Shown: piece by piece, positions 45,328 through 55,279 of the stretch | Layout: each line of letters begins with the position of its first letter | Numbering within the stretch: position 1 is the first letter of the stretch | Assembly: GCF_902459655.1 (NCBI RefSeq) | Contig: NZ_CABPSB010000016.1 | Span: 1 to 64,000, forward strand | Length of the DNA: 64,000 bases | Reading direction: 5' to 3' | DNA from: Pandoraea anhela | GTDB taxonomy: Bacteria > Pseudomonadota > Gammaproteobacteria > Burkholderiales > Burkholderiaceae | The notes under the pieces: generated by a model | Database searches by the model: none | Told to the model about the DNA's origin: nothing | What the model saw: only the letters and a program-made list of their open reading frames with translations | Program-made: the position numbers and the translations under genes

Positions 45328-45531
45328 TCAGTATCGTATGCCCGTGCTGTGAATCCAGCCCATCCAGTTGGCGAACAGGATGAGCAGGAACAGCGTCACC
45401 GACAGGCCGACGCGTACCGCGAGCGATTGCACGGTGCGGTTCGAGCGGCCCTTGTCCCGCATCATGAAAAACAATGCGGACGCCAGACTGCCGAGAATCA
45501 GGACGAAGGCGATGGCGACGATGATGCGCAT
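45328..45531 (-). CDS. Twin transmembrane protein (DUF2909-like), 67 aa
   Basis: Two membrane helices: IIVAIAFVLILGSLASALFFMM and LSVTLFLLILFANWMGWI, joined by a basic loop with DKGRSNRTVQSLAVRVG. Such twin-TM proteins are commonly encoded divergently from SURF1 in betaproteobacterial oxidase clusters. No function is known. Confidence 0.82.
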   Translation of the reverse strand: MRIIVAIAFVLILGSLASALFFMMRDKGRSNRTVQSLAVRVGLSVTLFLLILFANWMGWIHSTGIRY

Positions 45532-45651
45532 GATCTGTCCGATGGCGGTAATTCGACATTATCGGACAACGCCCCCGCGCTGGCACGCTGCAATGCAGTG
45601 TGGCGGGCGAGCGCGGTACGCCATCGAACGACAGCCGGACAAGGAACATAC

Positions 45652-46401
45652 GTGTTGAAAACCCTCTTGCGCGGCATGCGGCCGCTACCGGCGCTGCTGA
45701 TATTGCTCGGCGTGATGCTCACCGCCGCGCTCGGCGTGTGGCAGTACCAGCGCGCGCAGATGCGTCTCGCGCGACAGGCCCAGATCGAGCATGCCGAGCG
45801 CGCGCCGGTGGTGGCGCTCGGTGCGCAGACGTATGGGCTGGCAGACGTGTCGCATCGTCGCGTGCGTGTGACAGGGCGTTTTTTGCGCAACCGTGTGGTG
45901 TATCTGGATAACCGTCCGCGCAACGAGTTGCCCGGTTTCTACGTGGTGATGGCGCTGCAGGTCTCGCCGGAACACGTCGTGCTCGTCAATCGTGGCTGGT
46001 TGCCGCGCGATTTGCGCGACCGCACGGCGATCATGCCTTACGCGACGCCGGCCGGCGACGTCACCATCGAAGGCATCGCCGCGCCCGATCCGTCGCGCGC
46101 TTTCGAATTGGGACATGGCGGATCGGCGGCAGGGCTGTCGATTCGTCAGAATCTCGACGTGGCGGACTACGCTCGCGAGACGTCGCTGCCGCTCCAACCG
46201 TTCGTCGTCATGCAGACGAACGACACCGGCGATCATCTGTTGCGCGACTGGCCCGCGCCGGCGAACGGCGCGGATCGCAACTATGGTTATATGGCGCAGT
46301 GGTTCGGCATATCGCTTGTGCTGGCGCTGCTGGGGCTGCGTCTGGCGTATCGGCGTGGCCGTCGGCTGGCCGGTGGCGGCGACGATTTCAAGCGGGCATG
46401 A
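45652..46401 (+). CDS. SURF1-family oxidase assembly protein, 249 aa
   Basis: Inner-membrane protein with helices at both ends (LLILLGVMLTAALGVWQYQRAQ and WFGISLVLALLGLRLAYRRG) and a large periplasmic loop. SURF1 helps insert heme a into subunit I. Diagnostic are GVWQYQRAQMRLAR, RVRVTGRFLRNRVVYLDNR, VLVNRGWLPRD and YGYMAQWFGIS. GTG start at 45652 with AAGGA 6 nt upstream. Overlaps the next gene by 4 nt. Confidence 0.93.
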   Translation: MLKTLLRGMRPLPALLILLGVMLTAALGVWQYQRAQMRLARQAQIEHAERAPVVALGAQTYGLADVSHRRVRVTGRFLRNRVVYLDNRPRNELPGFYVVMALQVSPEHVVLVNRGWLPRDLRDRTAIMPYATPAGDVTIEGIAAPDPSRAFELGHGGSAAGLSIRQNLDVADYARETSLPLQPFVVMQTNDTGDHLLRDWPAPANGADRNYGYMAQWFGISLVLALLGLRLAYRRGRRLAGGGDDFKRA

Positions 46402-47093
46402 CGGCTTGGGGAGACAGGGCAACGATGAGTGCAGACGCGAGGACCGACATGAGTACCGACATGAGCACTGACGCAAGCGCCGGACGCGCCGGCACCCCCG
46501 CCGTCGACCCGGTGCAGCGACGCCGGGCGCGACGCATGCTCGTGTTGCTGTTCGCCGTATGCGCGGCGCCGGCGGTGGCGGCGTATCTGATGTATTACGT
46601 CTTCAAGCCGCAGGGGGGCACTTCCGCCTACGGCAAGTTGATCGAACCGCAGCGGCCGCTGCCTGCGCTGGTCGTGCATGACGACGAGACGGGCGAAGAC
46701 CTTCCGTTGTCGTCTCTGCGCGGCAAGTGGCTCATGATCAGCGCTGATACGGCCACTTGTGACGAGAATTGCGTGAGCAAACTGTTTTACATGCGGCAGA
46801 TCCGCGTGTTGCAGGGCAATGAGCGTACGCGGGTGGAGACGCTGTGGCTCGTAACGGACGGCGCAACCGTGTCGAAGCAGATCGACGACGCCTATGAAGA
46901 CACGCGACGCCTGCGCGCCGATCCGGTCGCCCTCGCTGCGTGGCTGCCGACGCAGGAAGGCACCGGCCTGCGCGATCACATCTACCTGGTCGACCCGCTG
47001 GGCAACCTGATGATGGCGTTTCCGAAGCACGCGGATCCGGGCAGGATCAAAAGCGATCTGTCCCGACTGCTGAAGTGGTCCGGGACAGGTTGA
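46398..47093 (+). CDS. Membrane-anchored thioredoxin-fold protein, SCO-like, 231 aa
   Basis: One membrane helix (MLVLLFAVCAAPAVAAYLMYYVF, about 50-72) then a periplasmic thioredoxin-like domain with TCDENCVSKLFYMRQIRVLQG, recalling the CxxxC copper site of SCO proteins, and DHIYLVDPLGNLMMAFPK near the end. It is likely to take part in oxidase copper or thiol handling. The ATGA overlap with SURF1 supports the start at 46398; ATG at 46425 is an alternative. A MSTDMSTD repeat marks the variable N-terminus. Confidence 0.8.
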   Translation: MTAWGDRATMSADARTDMSTDMSTDASAGRAGTPAVDPVQRRRARRMLVLLFAVCAAPAVAAYLMYYVFKPQGGTSAYGKLIEPQRPLPALVVHDDETGEDLPLSSLRGKWLMISADTATCDENCVSKLFYMRQIRVLQGNERTRVETLWLVTDGATVSKQIDDAYEDTRRLRADPVALAAWLPTQEGTGLRDHIYLVDPLGNLMMAFPKHADPGRIKSDLSRLLKWSGTG

Positions 47094-47210
47094 TGGGCAG
47101 GTGTGAGCGCTTGCCATCGTGGCGATGATGCGAGCCATGACATAAGACAGTCCGCGCGCGGGGCCGCGCCGGATACGACGACGAATTGATGCGGAACTGA
47201 CGTAATACCG

Positions 47211-48407
47211 ATGCTTTACCTTCTGGAACTGGGCTTCATCGGCCTGTGTATCGCGGTGCTGCCGCTGGGCTGGGTGCTGCTGCGCCGCGATGCCAACAAG
47301 TACCGCAAACTGGCCTGGGTGACGACCTTTCTCACACTCGACCTGATCATGTTCGGCGGCTTCACGCGCCTGACGGATTCGGGGCTGGGATGTCCCGACT
47401 GGCCCGGGTGCTACGGCACGTCGTCGCCGTTCGCGGCGCATGCGGACATCCATGCGGCGCAGACGCTGTTGCCCACCGGCCCGGTGACCTTCGTCAAGGC
47501 GTGGATCGAGATGATCCATCGCTATTTCGCGATGGCCGTCGGCGTGCTCATCATCACGTTGATGGTGATGGCCTGGGTCAAGCGGCGCGAACTGAAGCAG
47601 TCGCCCTGGCTCGCGACGTGGCTGCTGGTGCTGGTGTGTGTGCAAGGCGCGTTCGGAGCGTGGACCGTGACGATGAAGCTGCAACCGGTCATCGTCTCCA
47701 TTCACCTGATGTTGGCGCTCACTTTGCTGGGTTCGCTGGCATGGCTGGCGTCGCGTCAGATGCCGCTGGCGAGTGTGGCAGCCGACGCCGGCGCGTTGCG
47801 CTGGCGGTGGGCGGCGCTCATCGGCCTGGCGTTGCTCTTCTTCCAGATTGCCCTTGGCGGATGGGTGAGCACCAACTACGCTGTATTGGCCTGTACCGAC
47901 TTCCCAACGTGTCAGGGTCAGTGGATACCGTCGATGGACTTCCATAACGGCTTTAAGCTTTGGCGGGAGCTGGGCAAGACGGCGGGCGGCGAGGTGATTC
48001 CGATGGACGCGCTCGTGGCGATTCACTGGGCGCACCGCACGTTTGCCGTGGTCGTGGTGCTGTATCTGGCGTGGCTGGCGAGTGTGCTGCGACGTCATGC
48101 CGCGCTCAGAAAGCTCTCGATTCTGGTATTGATACTGGTGCTCGTGCAATTCGCCACGGGACTGTCGAACATCGTTTTCCAATGGCCGTTGCTTAACGCC
48201 ATCGCGCATAACGGCGGGGCGGCGGTCCTGCTGCTGTTGCTCGTCATGTTAAACTACCGCATTCGCGCCGCCCGCCATATCGAAGCGGCGCCTATTGCGT
48301 CCGGCCTGATGAATCAGGCAGACCTTCCGGCCCGCCAGAAGCCTCACTGCGCGGAGCCGGCCGCCGCACCGCTCGGCGCTCCTTCTGCGCCGTCTGGCCC
48401 GGCGTAG
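47211..48407 (+). CDS. ctaA: Heme A synthase (COX15/CtaA), 398 aa
   Basis: Eight-helix membrane monooxygenase that converts heme O to heme A. Conserved [22 protein letters not shown], the heme-ligand histidine segments [13 protein letters not shown] and ISIHLMLAL-like [36 protein letters not shown], and [12 protein letters not shown]. The C-terminal 35 residues after the last helix are low-complexity. ctaB follows 19 nt later, completing heme A synthesis. Confidence 0.95.
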   Translation: MLYLLELGFIGLCIAVLPLGWVLLRRDANKYRKLAWVTTFLTLDLIMFGGFTRLTDSGLGCPDWPGCYGTSSPFAAHADIHAAQTLLPTGPVTFVKAWIEMIHRYFAMAVGVLIITLMVMAWVKRRELKQSPWLATWLLVLVCVQGAFGAWTVTMKLQPVIVSIHLMLALTLLGSLAWLASRQMPLASVAADAGALRWRWAALIGLALLFFQIALGGWVSTNYAVLACTDFPTCQGQWIPSMDFHNGFKLWRELGKTAGGEVIPMDALVAIHWAHRTFAVVVVLYLAWLASVLRRHAALRKLSILVLILVLVQFATGLSNIVFQWPLLNAIAHNGGAAVLLLLLVMLNYRIRAARHIEAAPIASGLMNQADLPARQKPHCAEPAAAPLGAPSAPSGPA

Positions 48408-48426
48408 CGCATTGCCTTCAGAGTGT

Positions 48427-49332
48427 ATGAAAAGCACGACCCTTCCCCATCCGCCGGCTAGCCGTATCGCGCAGTATTGGGCGCTCACCAAGCCCCGCGT
48501 GACGCAGCTCGCCGTCTTCTGTGCCGTGATCGGCATGTTCCTGTCCACGCGCGGCATGGTGCCGTGGCAGGTGCTGATCGGCGGCACCATCGGTATCTGG
48601 CTGCTCGCCGGTTCCGCCTTTGCCGTGAATTGCCTGATCGAGCAACGCGTGGACGCGCTCATGCGCCGCACGGCGTGGCGTCCCTCGGCGCGCGGCGAGA
48701 TCGCCCCGTGGCAGATCATCGTCTTCTCGACGATTTTGGGCGCTGCCGGCATGGTGGTGCTCTACACGTTCACCAATGCGTTGACGATGTGGCTTACCCT
48801 GGGCACGTTCGTCGGCTACGCGCTCATCTACACCATCATTCTCAAGCCTTCCACGCCGCAGAACATCGTGATCGGCGGCGCTGCGGGCGCGATGCCGCCG
48901 GCGCTGGGCTGGGCCGCAGTGACCGGCGCCGTGCCGGCCGACGCGTGGATTCTGGTGCTCATCATCTTCGTCTGGACGCCGCCGCATTTCTGGGCGCTCG
49001 CACTGTATCGCCGTCAGGACTACGTGAATTCGGGGCTGCCGATGTTGCCGATCACGCACGGCGAGAAATACACGCGGTTGCAGATCCTGCTGTACAGCGT
49101 GGTCCTGTTCGCCGTATCGCTGCTGCCGTTCGCGCATCGCATGAGCGGCTATCTGTATCTCGTCTCTGCGGTCGTGCTCTCGGGCATTTTCCTCGGCTAC
49201 GCGATCAAGCTGTGGCGTCGATATTCCGACGAACTCTCGCGTTCCATGTTCCGCTACTCGATCGTCTATCTCTCGCTGCTGTTCGCCGCGCTGCTGGTCG
49301 ATCATTACGTGCAGATTTATCTGCTCGGTTGA
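48427..49332 (+). CDS. ctaB: Protoheme IX farnesyltransferase (heme O synthase), 301 aa
   Basis: UbiA-family prenyltransferase that attaches farnesyl to heme B, giving heme O for CtaA. Motifs are [18 protein letters not shown], the first Asp-rich-type region [19 protein letters not shown] and [20 protein letters not shown]. About nine membrane helices. ATG at 48427 gives the normal start. Confidence 0.96.
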   Translation: MKSTTLPHPPASRIAQYWALTKPRVTQLAVFCAVIGMFLSTRGMVPWQVLIGGTIGIWLLAGSAFAVNCLIEQRVDALMRRTAWRPSARGEIAPWQIIVFSTILGAAGMVVLYTFTNALTMWLTLGTFVGYALIYTIILKPSTPQNIVIGGAAGAMPPALGWAAVTGAVPADAWILVLIIFVWTPPHFWALALYRRQDYVNSGLPMLPITHGEKYTRLQILLYSVVLFAVSLLPFAHRMSGYLYLVSAVVLSGIFLGYAIKLWRRYSDELSRSMFRYSIVYLSLLFAALLVDHYVQIYLLG

Positions 49333-49472
49333 GCATTTGCGGCGGCAGGGGCTCCGGCTGGCGAGCCGCGCGGGCTGCATCACGACGACAGGCGCGTGAC
49401 GGGATTTCTGACCGGCGCGCCTGTTGGTTTTTCGGAAGGCGTCTTTTCCATACGTTCTGGGGTCATTCGTTC

Positions 49473-50078
49473 ATGAATCTTGCTGTCATCTGGTTGCGCC
49501 GCGCGATGTTGCTCATGGGGCTCGCTGTGCTTCTCGCCGCTTGCGGCAAGGACGGCCCGACGTTCACGAGTCTCGATATCACCGGCAACAAGGAGTTTGC
49601 GCAGGATTTCTCGCTGCAGGACCCGCAGGGCAAGACGCGCACGCTCGCCGACTACAAGGGCAAGGCCGTTGTGATGTTCTTCGGTTATACGCACTGCCCC
49701 GACGTTTGCCCGACCACGATGGCCGAACTCAATCAGGTCATGCAGAAGCTCGGTGCGGATGACGCACAACGCGTGCAGGTGCTGTTCGTGACGGTCGATC
49801 CGCAACGCGACACGCCGGAGCTGATGGGGCAGTACGTGCCGGCGTTCAACCCGGCTTTCGTCGGGCTGCGTCCGGCGGACGATGACGCGCTCAAGGCAGT
49901 CGCCAAGTCGTTCCGCGTGGTCGTGAACAAGGTCGAAGGCGCCACGCCGAACAACTACACGATCGATCACACCGCCGGCATCTACGTCTTCGATCCGAAC
50001 GGTCAGCTGCGTTTGTTCATGCGTCCGGACGAACCGGTCGATGCGATGGCGAAGGATCTGAAGACGTTGTTGAGCTGA
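49473..50078 (+). CDS. SCO1/SenC/PrrC copper chaperone lipoprotein, 201 aa
   Basis: Signal peptide ending in a lipobox (LLAACGKD), so a lipidated periplasmic protein. Thioredoxin-like SCO domain with the copper ligands in GYTHCPDVCPTTM and the distal histidine in IDHTAGIYVFDP. Delivers copper to the CuA site of subunit II. Translation could begin at MLLMGLAVLLAACG (49506) instead, since the Shine-Dalgarno before 49473 is weak. Confidence 0.94.
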   Translation: MNLAVIWLRRAMLLMGLAVLLAACGKDGPTFTSLDITGNKEFAQDFSLQDPQGKTRTLADYKGKAVVMFFGYTHCPDVCPTTMAELNQVMQKLGADDAQRVQVLFVTVDPQRDTPELMGQYVPAFNPAFVGLRPADDDALKAVAKSFRVVVNKVEGATPNNYTIDHTAGIYVFDPNGQLRLFMRPDEPVDAMAKDLKTLLS

Positions 50079-50228
50079 GACTGTCGTCGTCCTGCCGCAG
50101 TGGCGGGGGGATAGCGCCTCGATCGGATCGGTCTGATCGGCCGGCTGCCGCAGCCCGGGCTTGACCGGTAGCGTGGAGGGCGTCGGGATGGCGTCTAGAT
50201 GACGTCGAGCGACTGTCCGTTGACATAA

Positions 50229-50255
50229 AAAATCGCGCCCATGAGGCGCGATTTT
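50229..50255. terminator. Bidirectional terminator between SCO and cydX
   Basis: AAATCGCGCC-catga-GGCGCGATTTT forms a stem flanked by A-run and T-run, suited to end transcripts from both convergent operons. Confidence 0.85.
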
Positions 50256-50351
50256 CGTTGCTGCGGCACGTTGGCGTCTGCGCCGGTGCGGTGTCGGGCA
50301 GTCCTGCGGGCTACCCGAATCCCCTGCGCCGGTTCAGTCGCTTCAGTCGCC

Positions 50352-50468
50352 TCAGTTGCCTTCCTGACTGCGACGTTCGAGGTCGTCGTGCGCCTCGAAC
50401 CACATCACATTGATGATGCCGAACGCGAGCGCGAGGCCAAGGCCGAGAATCCAAGAGAAGTACCACAT
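50352..50468 (-). CDS. cydX: Cytochrome bd oxidase small subunit CydX, 38 aa
   Basis: MWYFSWILGLGLALAFGIINVMWFEAHDD is the typical CydX start: one membrane helix, then an acidic patch. The peptide stabilises the CydAB hemes. Shine-Dalgarno AAGGAG lies 7 nt before the ATG, and the gene is 15 nt downstream of cydB, its usual position. Confidence 0.93.
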   Translation of the reverse strand: MWYFSWILGLGLALAFGIINVMWFEAHDDLERRSQEGN

Positions 50469-50483
50469 GTCGCGACTCCTTGA

Positions 50484-51626
50484 TCAGTACATCGTGTGCG
50501 GGTTGTCGTTGACCGTCTCGATCGTCACGCGGCCACGGATCACGCGATACACCCAACCGGTGTAGAGCAGGACGATAGGCAGGAAGACGATCACCGCGAT
50601 CAGCATGATTTGCAGCGTAAGCTGGCTCGACGTGGCATCCCACACGGTCAGACTGCTGCCCGGCGCAGTGGCCGAGGGCATGACGAAGGGAAACATCGAG
50701 AAGCCGGCGGTCAGGATGATGCCGGCCATCATCAGGCCGGTGACGACGAACGTCCACACATAGGCGCGGCTCGTGGCGAGCCACGCCGCGAGCAGCGCGC
50801 ACACGCCGGCCACGATCGGCGCCGCGATCATCCAGGGATAGGTTTCATAGTTCGTGAGCCACAGCCCCGGCCCCGTCGTGACCTGCTTGAGCAGAGGGTT
50901 GGCCGGCGAATCGGTCGCGCCCATCCGCGTGATGGCAAAGCCGTCGACATGGGTGGCGACCAGTGCGCCTGCCAGGAGGAACAGCAGCAGCGTGCCGAGC
51001 GCGGTGAACCGCATGATGCGTCCAGCCCGCGCGGCGACGATCGGGTCGGCTTTCATTCGCAGATGCGCCGCACCGTGCGTGAGCAGCATCAGCAGACTCA
51101 CCAGCCCGCACAGCAGCGCGAACGGATTGAGCAACGCCCAGAACGATCCGGTGTATGTCGAGCGCAGCGTGTTGTCGAACGAGAACGGCAGGCCGAGCAG
51201 CAAGTTGCCGAAGGCGACGCCGAACACCAGCGACGGCACCGTGCTGCCAACGAACAGTGCCCAGTCCCATGACGTGCGCCAGCGTGCGCTGGGCAACTTG
51301 TTGCGATAGTCGAAACCGACCGGTCGGAGGAACAACGCGAACAGTACGAGCAGGAGCGCCCAGTACAGGCCGGAGAACGCGGCCGCATAGACGAGCGGCC
51401 ATGCGGCGAACATGGCGCCGCCGGCGGTGACGAACCAGACCTGATTGCCCTCCCAGGTCGGGGCGACGGTGTTGATGATGACGCGTCGCTCCGCGTCCGT
51501 CTTGCCGAGGAAGGGCAGCAGCGTGCCGGTGCCCATGTCGAAACCGTCGAAGAAGGCGAAGCCGATCAGCAGCACGCCGATAAGCACCCACCAGATCAGC
51601 TTGAGTACGGTGTAATCGATCATCAT
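50484..51626 (-). CDS. cydB: Cytochrome bd ubiquinol oxidase subunit II, 380 aa
   Basis: Membrane subunit partnering CydA in the high-affinity quinol oxidase. The start [54 protein letters not shown] and [11 protein letters not shown] are characteristic. About eight to nine helices; normal length. Either of the first two methionines can be the start. Confidence 0.96.
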   Translation of the reverse strand: MMIDYTVLKLIWWVLIGVLLIGFAFFDGFDMGTGTLLPFLGKTDAERRVIINTVAPTWEGNQVWFVTAGGAMFAAWPLVYAAAFSGLYWALLLVLFALFLRPVGFDYRNKLPSARWRTSWDWALFVGSTVPSLVFGVAFGNLLLGLPFSFDNTLRSTYTGSFWALLNPFALLCGLVSLLMLLTHGAAHLRMKADPIVAARAGRIMRFTALGTLLLFLLAGALVATHVDGFAITRMGATDSPANPLLKQVTTGPGLWLTNYETYPWMIAAPIVAGVCALLAAWLATSRAYVWTFVVTGLMMAGIILTAGFSMFPFVMPSATAPGSSLTVWDATSSQLTLQIMLIAVIVFLPIVLLYTGWVYRVIRGRVTIETVNDNPHTMY

Positions 51627-51647
51627 GATGTGGTTTCTCCCTGACGA

Positions 51648-53252
51648 TCAGACCGAAGTCGCCGGGCGGTCGCTTACGATAGCGGACCCGCCGGACCCTT
51701 CCGTCTCGAAGTGATAGCGGCCGGTGTGCAGCGACGACGGGCCGAGCTTGACGTACTTCACCATCAGGAACATTTCGATGATGAGCAGCGCGGTGTAGAA
51801 GATGATGAAACCCGCGAGGCTCATGTACAGGTCGCTCGCCGAAAGCGACGACGTCGAGAGATGCGTCGGCAAAATACCGGCGATGGTCCACGGCTGGCGT
51901 CCCACTTCGGCGACGATCCAGCCGAACTCCGCAGCGAGCCACGGCAGCGGAATCGCCCAGACGCACCAGCGCAGGAACCATGCCGAGCGCGGTTTGAGCA
52001 GGCGACGTCGTGCGCACAGCCAGAAGGCCCACAGGAAGGTGAACAGGAACAGGAAGCCGAGGCCGACCATGATGCGGAACGACCAGAACACGGGCGCGAC
52101 CGGCGGAATCGTGTCGTTGGCCGCCAGGTGGATCTGTTCAGGCGTGGCGTCGACGACGTTCGGCGTGTACTTCTTGAGCAGCAGACCGTAGCCGAGATCG
52201 TCCTTGTACTTGTCGAATTCGGCGCGCACGGCCGGCGAGGTATCGCCGCCACGCAGCTTTTCAAGTGCGGCGAATGCCAGCATGCCGCGCTTGATGTTGT
52301 CCTTGTGCTCGTCGCGCAGTTGCGTGAGACCGACCACCGGGGTGTCGACCGAGCGCGTGGCGATCAGACCCATCGCCCAGGGAATCTTCACCGCATAGTC
52401 GGTGCGCTCTTCCTTCTGGTTCGGGAAGCCGAACAGCGTGAACGATGCCGGCGGCTTGGCGGTCTCCCATTCCGCTTCGATGGCGGCGAGCTTCACCTTC
52501 TGCACTTCACCGGTGGTGTAGCCCGATTCGTCGCCCAGTACGATGACGGAGAGGGTCGAGGCCAGACCGAAACCTGCGGCGACGGCAAAGGAGCGCAGCG
52601 CGAACGGCACGTCGCGACGCTTGAGCAGGTACCACGCGGAGACGCCGAGCACGAACATCGCGGCGGTCACGTAACCGGCCGACAGCGTGTGCACGAACTT
52701 CACTTGCGCCACCGGGTTGAAGATCACCTCCCAGATGCTCGTGAGTTCCATGCGCATGGTCTCGTAGTTGAAGTGAGCGCCGATCGGATGGTTCATCCAG
52801 CCGTTCGCTACGAGAATCCACAGGGCCGAGAGGTTCGAGCCCAGCGCCACGGCGAAGGTCGTCGCCAGGTGGCCGATGCGAGAGAGCTTGTTCCATCCGA
52901 AGAAGAACAGGCCGACGAACGTCGCTTCGAGGAAGAACGCCATCAGCCCCTCGATGGCGAGCGGCACACCGAAGATGTCGCCGACATAGTGCGAGTAGTA
53001 CGCCCAGTTCGTGCCGAACTGGAATTCGAGCGTAAGACCGGTGGTCACGCCCATCGCGAAGTTGATCAGGAAGAGCTTGCCCCAGAACTGGGTCATGTCT
53101 TTGTAGATCTGCTTGCCGGTCATCACATAGACCGACTCCATGATGACGAGCAGCCACGACAAGCCCAATGTGAGGGGAACGAACAGGAAGTGATACAGCG
53201 CCGTTATGGCGAACTGCAAGCGCGAGAGGTCGACGACTTCGCTACTGATCAT
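51648..53252 (-). CDS. cydA: Cytochrome bd ubiquinol oxidase subunit I, 534 aa
   Basis: Binds hemes b558, b595 and d. The start MISSEVVDLSRLQFAITALYHFLFVPLTLGL carries the conserved heme histidine region, followed by YSHYVGDIFGVPLAIEGLMAFFLEATF and ETAKPPASFTLFGFPNQKEERTDYAVKIPW of the quinol loop. The long Q-loop type (E. coli bd-I-like), rather than the shorter cyanide-insensitive CIO type, is indicated by the length and the KLAAIEAEWET segment. The ATG at 53252 is preferred to a GTG at 53261; it follows AAGGTG and overlaps the end of cydP. Confidence 0.95.
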   Translation of the reverse strand: MISSEVVDLSRLQFAITALYHFLFVPLTLGLSWLLVIMESVYVMTGKQIYKDMTQFWGKLFLINFAMGVTTGLTLEFQFGTNWAYYSHYVGDIFGVPLAIEGLMAFFLEATFVGLFFFGWNKLSRIGHLATTFAVALGSNLSALWILVANGWMNHPIGAHFNYETMRMELTSIWEVIFNPVAQVKFVHTLSAGYVTAAMFVLGVSAWYLLKRRDVPFALRSFAVAAGFGLASTLSVIVLGDESGYTTGEVQKVKLAAIEAEWETAKPPASFTLFGFPNQKEERTDYAVKIPWAMGLIATRSVDTPVVGLTQLRDEHKDNIKRGMLAFAALEKLRGGDTSPAVRAEFDKYKDDLGYGLLLKKYTPNVVDATPEQIHLAANDTIPPVAPVFWSFRIMVGLGFLFLFTFLWAFWLCARRRLLKPRSAWFLRWCVWAIPLPWLAAEFGWIVAEVGRQPWTIAGILPTHLSTSSLSASDLYMSLAGFIIFYTALLIIEMFLMVKYVKLGPSSLHTGRYHFETEGSGGSAIVSDRPATSV

Positions 53253-53604
53253 GGCGGACACCTTGATTTTTGGTGGGGGACTGCGCTTCGACGGCCTGCG
53301 GCCCGAGGAGGGCGCGGGCCACGACGTCCGGTGGCAACTGCATGTGCTTGGCCATCGGGGCGTCGAAGAACGCGTGCTTCAGAATGAACAGGAGTACTAC
53401 CTTGATCGCGAGAACGATCAGGATTTCGAGGGCAAAGCGCGACGGGCGGGTGCGCCAGCGCCTGCGCACCCAGGCCAGGGCGCCGGATCCGGGTTTTGCG
53501 GCAGATGTGGCGCCCGACGCGCCGGCCGGCGCGTTGCCCGACGACGCGGCAGCAGCTGCGGTCGTGGCGAGAGGCTTCGGACTGCTAGGAGAGTGGGTGT
53601 CCAT
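53242..53604 (-). CDS. cydP: Putative cytochrome bd small subunit CydP, 120 aa
   Basis: Low-complexity N-terminal half, then one membrane helix (FALEILIVLAIKVVLLFILKHAFF) and the conserved periplasmic tail DAPMAKHMQLPPDVVARALLG. This pattern (helix then H-M-x-x-P) is the CydP family, found directly upstream of cydA in many proteobacteria. The ATG at 53604 has an AGGAGC Shine-Dalgarno. Overlaps cydA by 11 nt. Confidence 0.82.
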   Translation of the reverse strand: MDTHSPSSPKPLATTAAAAASSGNAPAGASGATSAAKPGSGALAWVRRRWRTRPSRFALEILIVLAIKVVLLFILKHAFFDAPMAKHMQLPPDVVARALLGPQAVEAQSPTKNQGVRHDQ

Positions 53605-53662
53605 CCGTGACGGCTCCTGGCGTCGAAAGTCGTGTGTCGGAAACCGCGTCGACTTTCGGCGC

Positions 53663-53690
53663 ATTTTGCCTTATCGCTTGAAAATGTCAA
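53663..53690 (-). promoter_or_regulatory. Sigma-70 promoter of the cyd operon
   Basis: On the minus strand, TTGACA, a 16-nt spacer and CAAAAT. It lies about 60 nt before cydP. No exact FNR/Anr box overlaps it. Confidence 0.55.
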
Positions 53691-53931
53691 ACCGCAGCGC
53701 ACGGGGGCGTATGACACGCAGATGACGCTGGTTCGATGCGGATCTGCCGCTGTGGAGCACGGCCGATGAGAAGCGGGTTCGAGACAAGGGTCCGGCGCGG
53801 CGAACGGCCCCCGGGCCGTCCTTCGCACGTAGCATGGCCACGTACGAGCCGATTCTATCGAGCGGTCTTCCGGACGACCTTGCGATGCATCAAGTCCGGC
53901 GCAGATGATGTGTGAACTTTCGATGCGCAAT

Positions 53932-53959
53932 AAAAAAGCCCCGTGAGTCTCACGGGGCT
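53932..53959 (-). terminator. Terminator after rpoH
   Basis: Minus-strand stem AGCCCCGTGAG-ac-TCACGGGGCT is followed by a run of T. It stands about 160 nt beyond the rpoH stop; a second smaller hairpin lies between. Confidence 0.88.
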
Positions 53960-54117
53960 TGGCTGCCGGTGAATGTCACCGGCGTCGATCGGGGGTGTCG
54001 TGTGGCAATTTGTCGCGCTCGCCCGCCATTGGTCGGCAAGCGTTCGACGAGTGCCCGGCAAGCGCTTAATGCTTGCGCCGCGTTGTCGTCACGCTCCGAT
54101 CCGGGGTGACGTCTGCA

Positions 54118-55056
54118 TCAGGCGTACGCTTGCAGCGCACCTTTCATCTTTTTCATTGCCGCGACTTCGATCTGGCGAATACGCTCGGCCGACACACCGA
54201 ACTCGTCTGCCAGCTCGTGCAGGGTGGCGCCGCCGCTACCGTCGTCGGCCACCGACAACCAGCGCGCTTCGATGATGCGGCGGCTGCGCGGGTCGAGACG
54301 GCCGAGCGCCGTTTGCAAACCGTCGCTTTGCAGATGGTCGCGCTCGCGTGCGGCGATCACGGCGGTCGGCTCCTGATGGGAGTCGGCCAGATAGGCGATG
54401 GGGGCGAAGCTTGCGCTGTCGCTGTCGTCGCTGTGACCTTCGAGGGCGATATCGCCGCCCGACATCCGGGTTTCCATCTCGATGACGTCTTCACGCTTGA
54501 CGTTCAGATCGCGCGCGACCTGATCGATTTCTTCCGGCGTGAACGCCTGAAGCCCCTGCTTCTGACTGCGCAGGTTGAAGAACAGCTTGCGCTGAGCCTT
54601 GGTCGTGGCGACCTTGACCGTGCGCCAGTTCTTCAGCACGTATTCGTGAATCTCGGCCTTGATCCAGTGCATGGCGTACGACACGAGCCGCACACCCTGG
54701 GTCGGGTCGAAGCGCTTGACGGCCTTCATCAGGCCGATATTGCCTTCCTGAATCAGGTCCGCGTGCGGCAGACCGTAACCGAGGTAGTTACGCGCGATCG
54801 AGACCACCAGACGCAGGTGCGAGAGCACCAGTTGACGGGCGGCTTCGAGGTCGTCGTTTTCGCGCAGACGCTTGGCGAGCGACTGCTCTTCCTCGGCGGA
54901 AAGCATGGGAATGCGATGGACAGCCTGAATGTAGCTGTCGATATTGCCCAGACTGCCCGGCAGCATCAATGCCGACGGGGCGAGAGCGAGGGCACGCGAA
55001 TTCGGCGCCGTGCCGGTGGCCGGCGTCGTCGGATGCTTGTTGGCGGCAGTACTCAA
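54118..55056 (-). CDS. rpoH: RNA polymerase heat-shock sigma factor RpoH, 312 aa
   Basis: Sigma-32. Region 2 (LVVSIARNYLGYGLPHADLIQEGNIGLMKAVKRFDP) binds the -10, the RpoH box KAQRKLFFNLRSQKQ lies between regions 2 and 3, and the region 4 HTH is ELADEFGVSAERIRQIEVAAMKKM. The start is TTG at 55056, with AGGAG 8 nt upstream and a family N-terminus; there is no in-frame ATG that would retain the start. The gene is preceded by a perfect CIRCE element, which implies repression by HrcA in addition to any mRNA thermometer. Confidence 0.95.
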   Translation of the reverse strand: MSTAANKHPTTPATGTAPNSRALALAPSALMLPGSLGNIDSYIQAVHRIPMLSAEEEQSLAKRLRENDDLEAARQLVLSHLRLVVSIARNYLGYGLPHADLIQEGNIGLMKAVKRFDPTQGVRLVSYAMHWIKAEIHEYVLKNWRTVKVATTKAQRKLFFNLRSQKQGLQAFTPEEIDQVARDLNVKREDVIEMETRMSGGDIALEGHSDDSDSASFAPIAYLADSHQEPTAVIAARERDHLQSDGLQTALGRLDPRSRRIIEARWLSVADDGSGGATLHELADEFGVSAERIRQIEVAAMKKMKGALQAYA

Positions 55057-55091
55057 GTGGTGGACTCCTGGTTAGCCTCTGGGAAAGCATT

Positions 55092-55118
55092 TTAGCACTC
55101 TCTTTCAATGAGTGCTAA
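55092..55118. promoter_or_regulatory. CIRCE element (HrcA operator) upstream of rpoH
   Basis: TTAGCACTC and GAGTGCTAA form a perfect 9-bp inverted repeat separated by exactly 9 nt, the CIRCE consensus without mismatch. It lies 36 nt before the rpoH start codon on the minus strand, placing it in the leader or over the promoter. It also faces the NTF2-like gene on the plus strand, but is about 160 nt from it. HrcA itself is outside the window. Confidence 0.95.
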
Positions 55119-55279
55119 AGACGTTAGAACCCTTGCCGGGCGGGAAGTTTCCGGCTTCTCGGGGTTTTCCAGCACCCTCCGTCAAACGGGAGAAGTCACT
55201 GGCGCAAACGTGACTCGGATGGTGTAAATTGCAACCCAAGCCGCGAGCGGTTGGTGATGGAGAAGACGGGAGGATCAGC

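Larger units (their letters stand above)
53605..54117. other. Gap between cydP and rpoH
   Basis: No gene is supported. It holds the cyd promoter at its left side and the rpoH terminator at its right side; the middle is featureless. Confidence 0.5.

Noticed and set aside
53677-53690. FNR/Anr-like box (TTGA-N5-TCAA) near the cyd promoter
   Set aside because: The consensus needs a 6-nt centre (TTGAT-N4-ATCAA); this one has 5 and lacks the inner T/A, so I kept only the -35/-10 reading.
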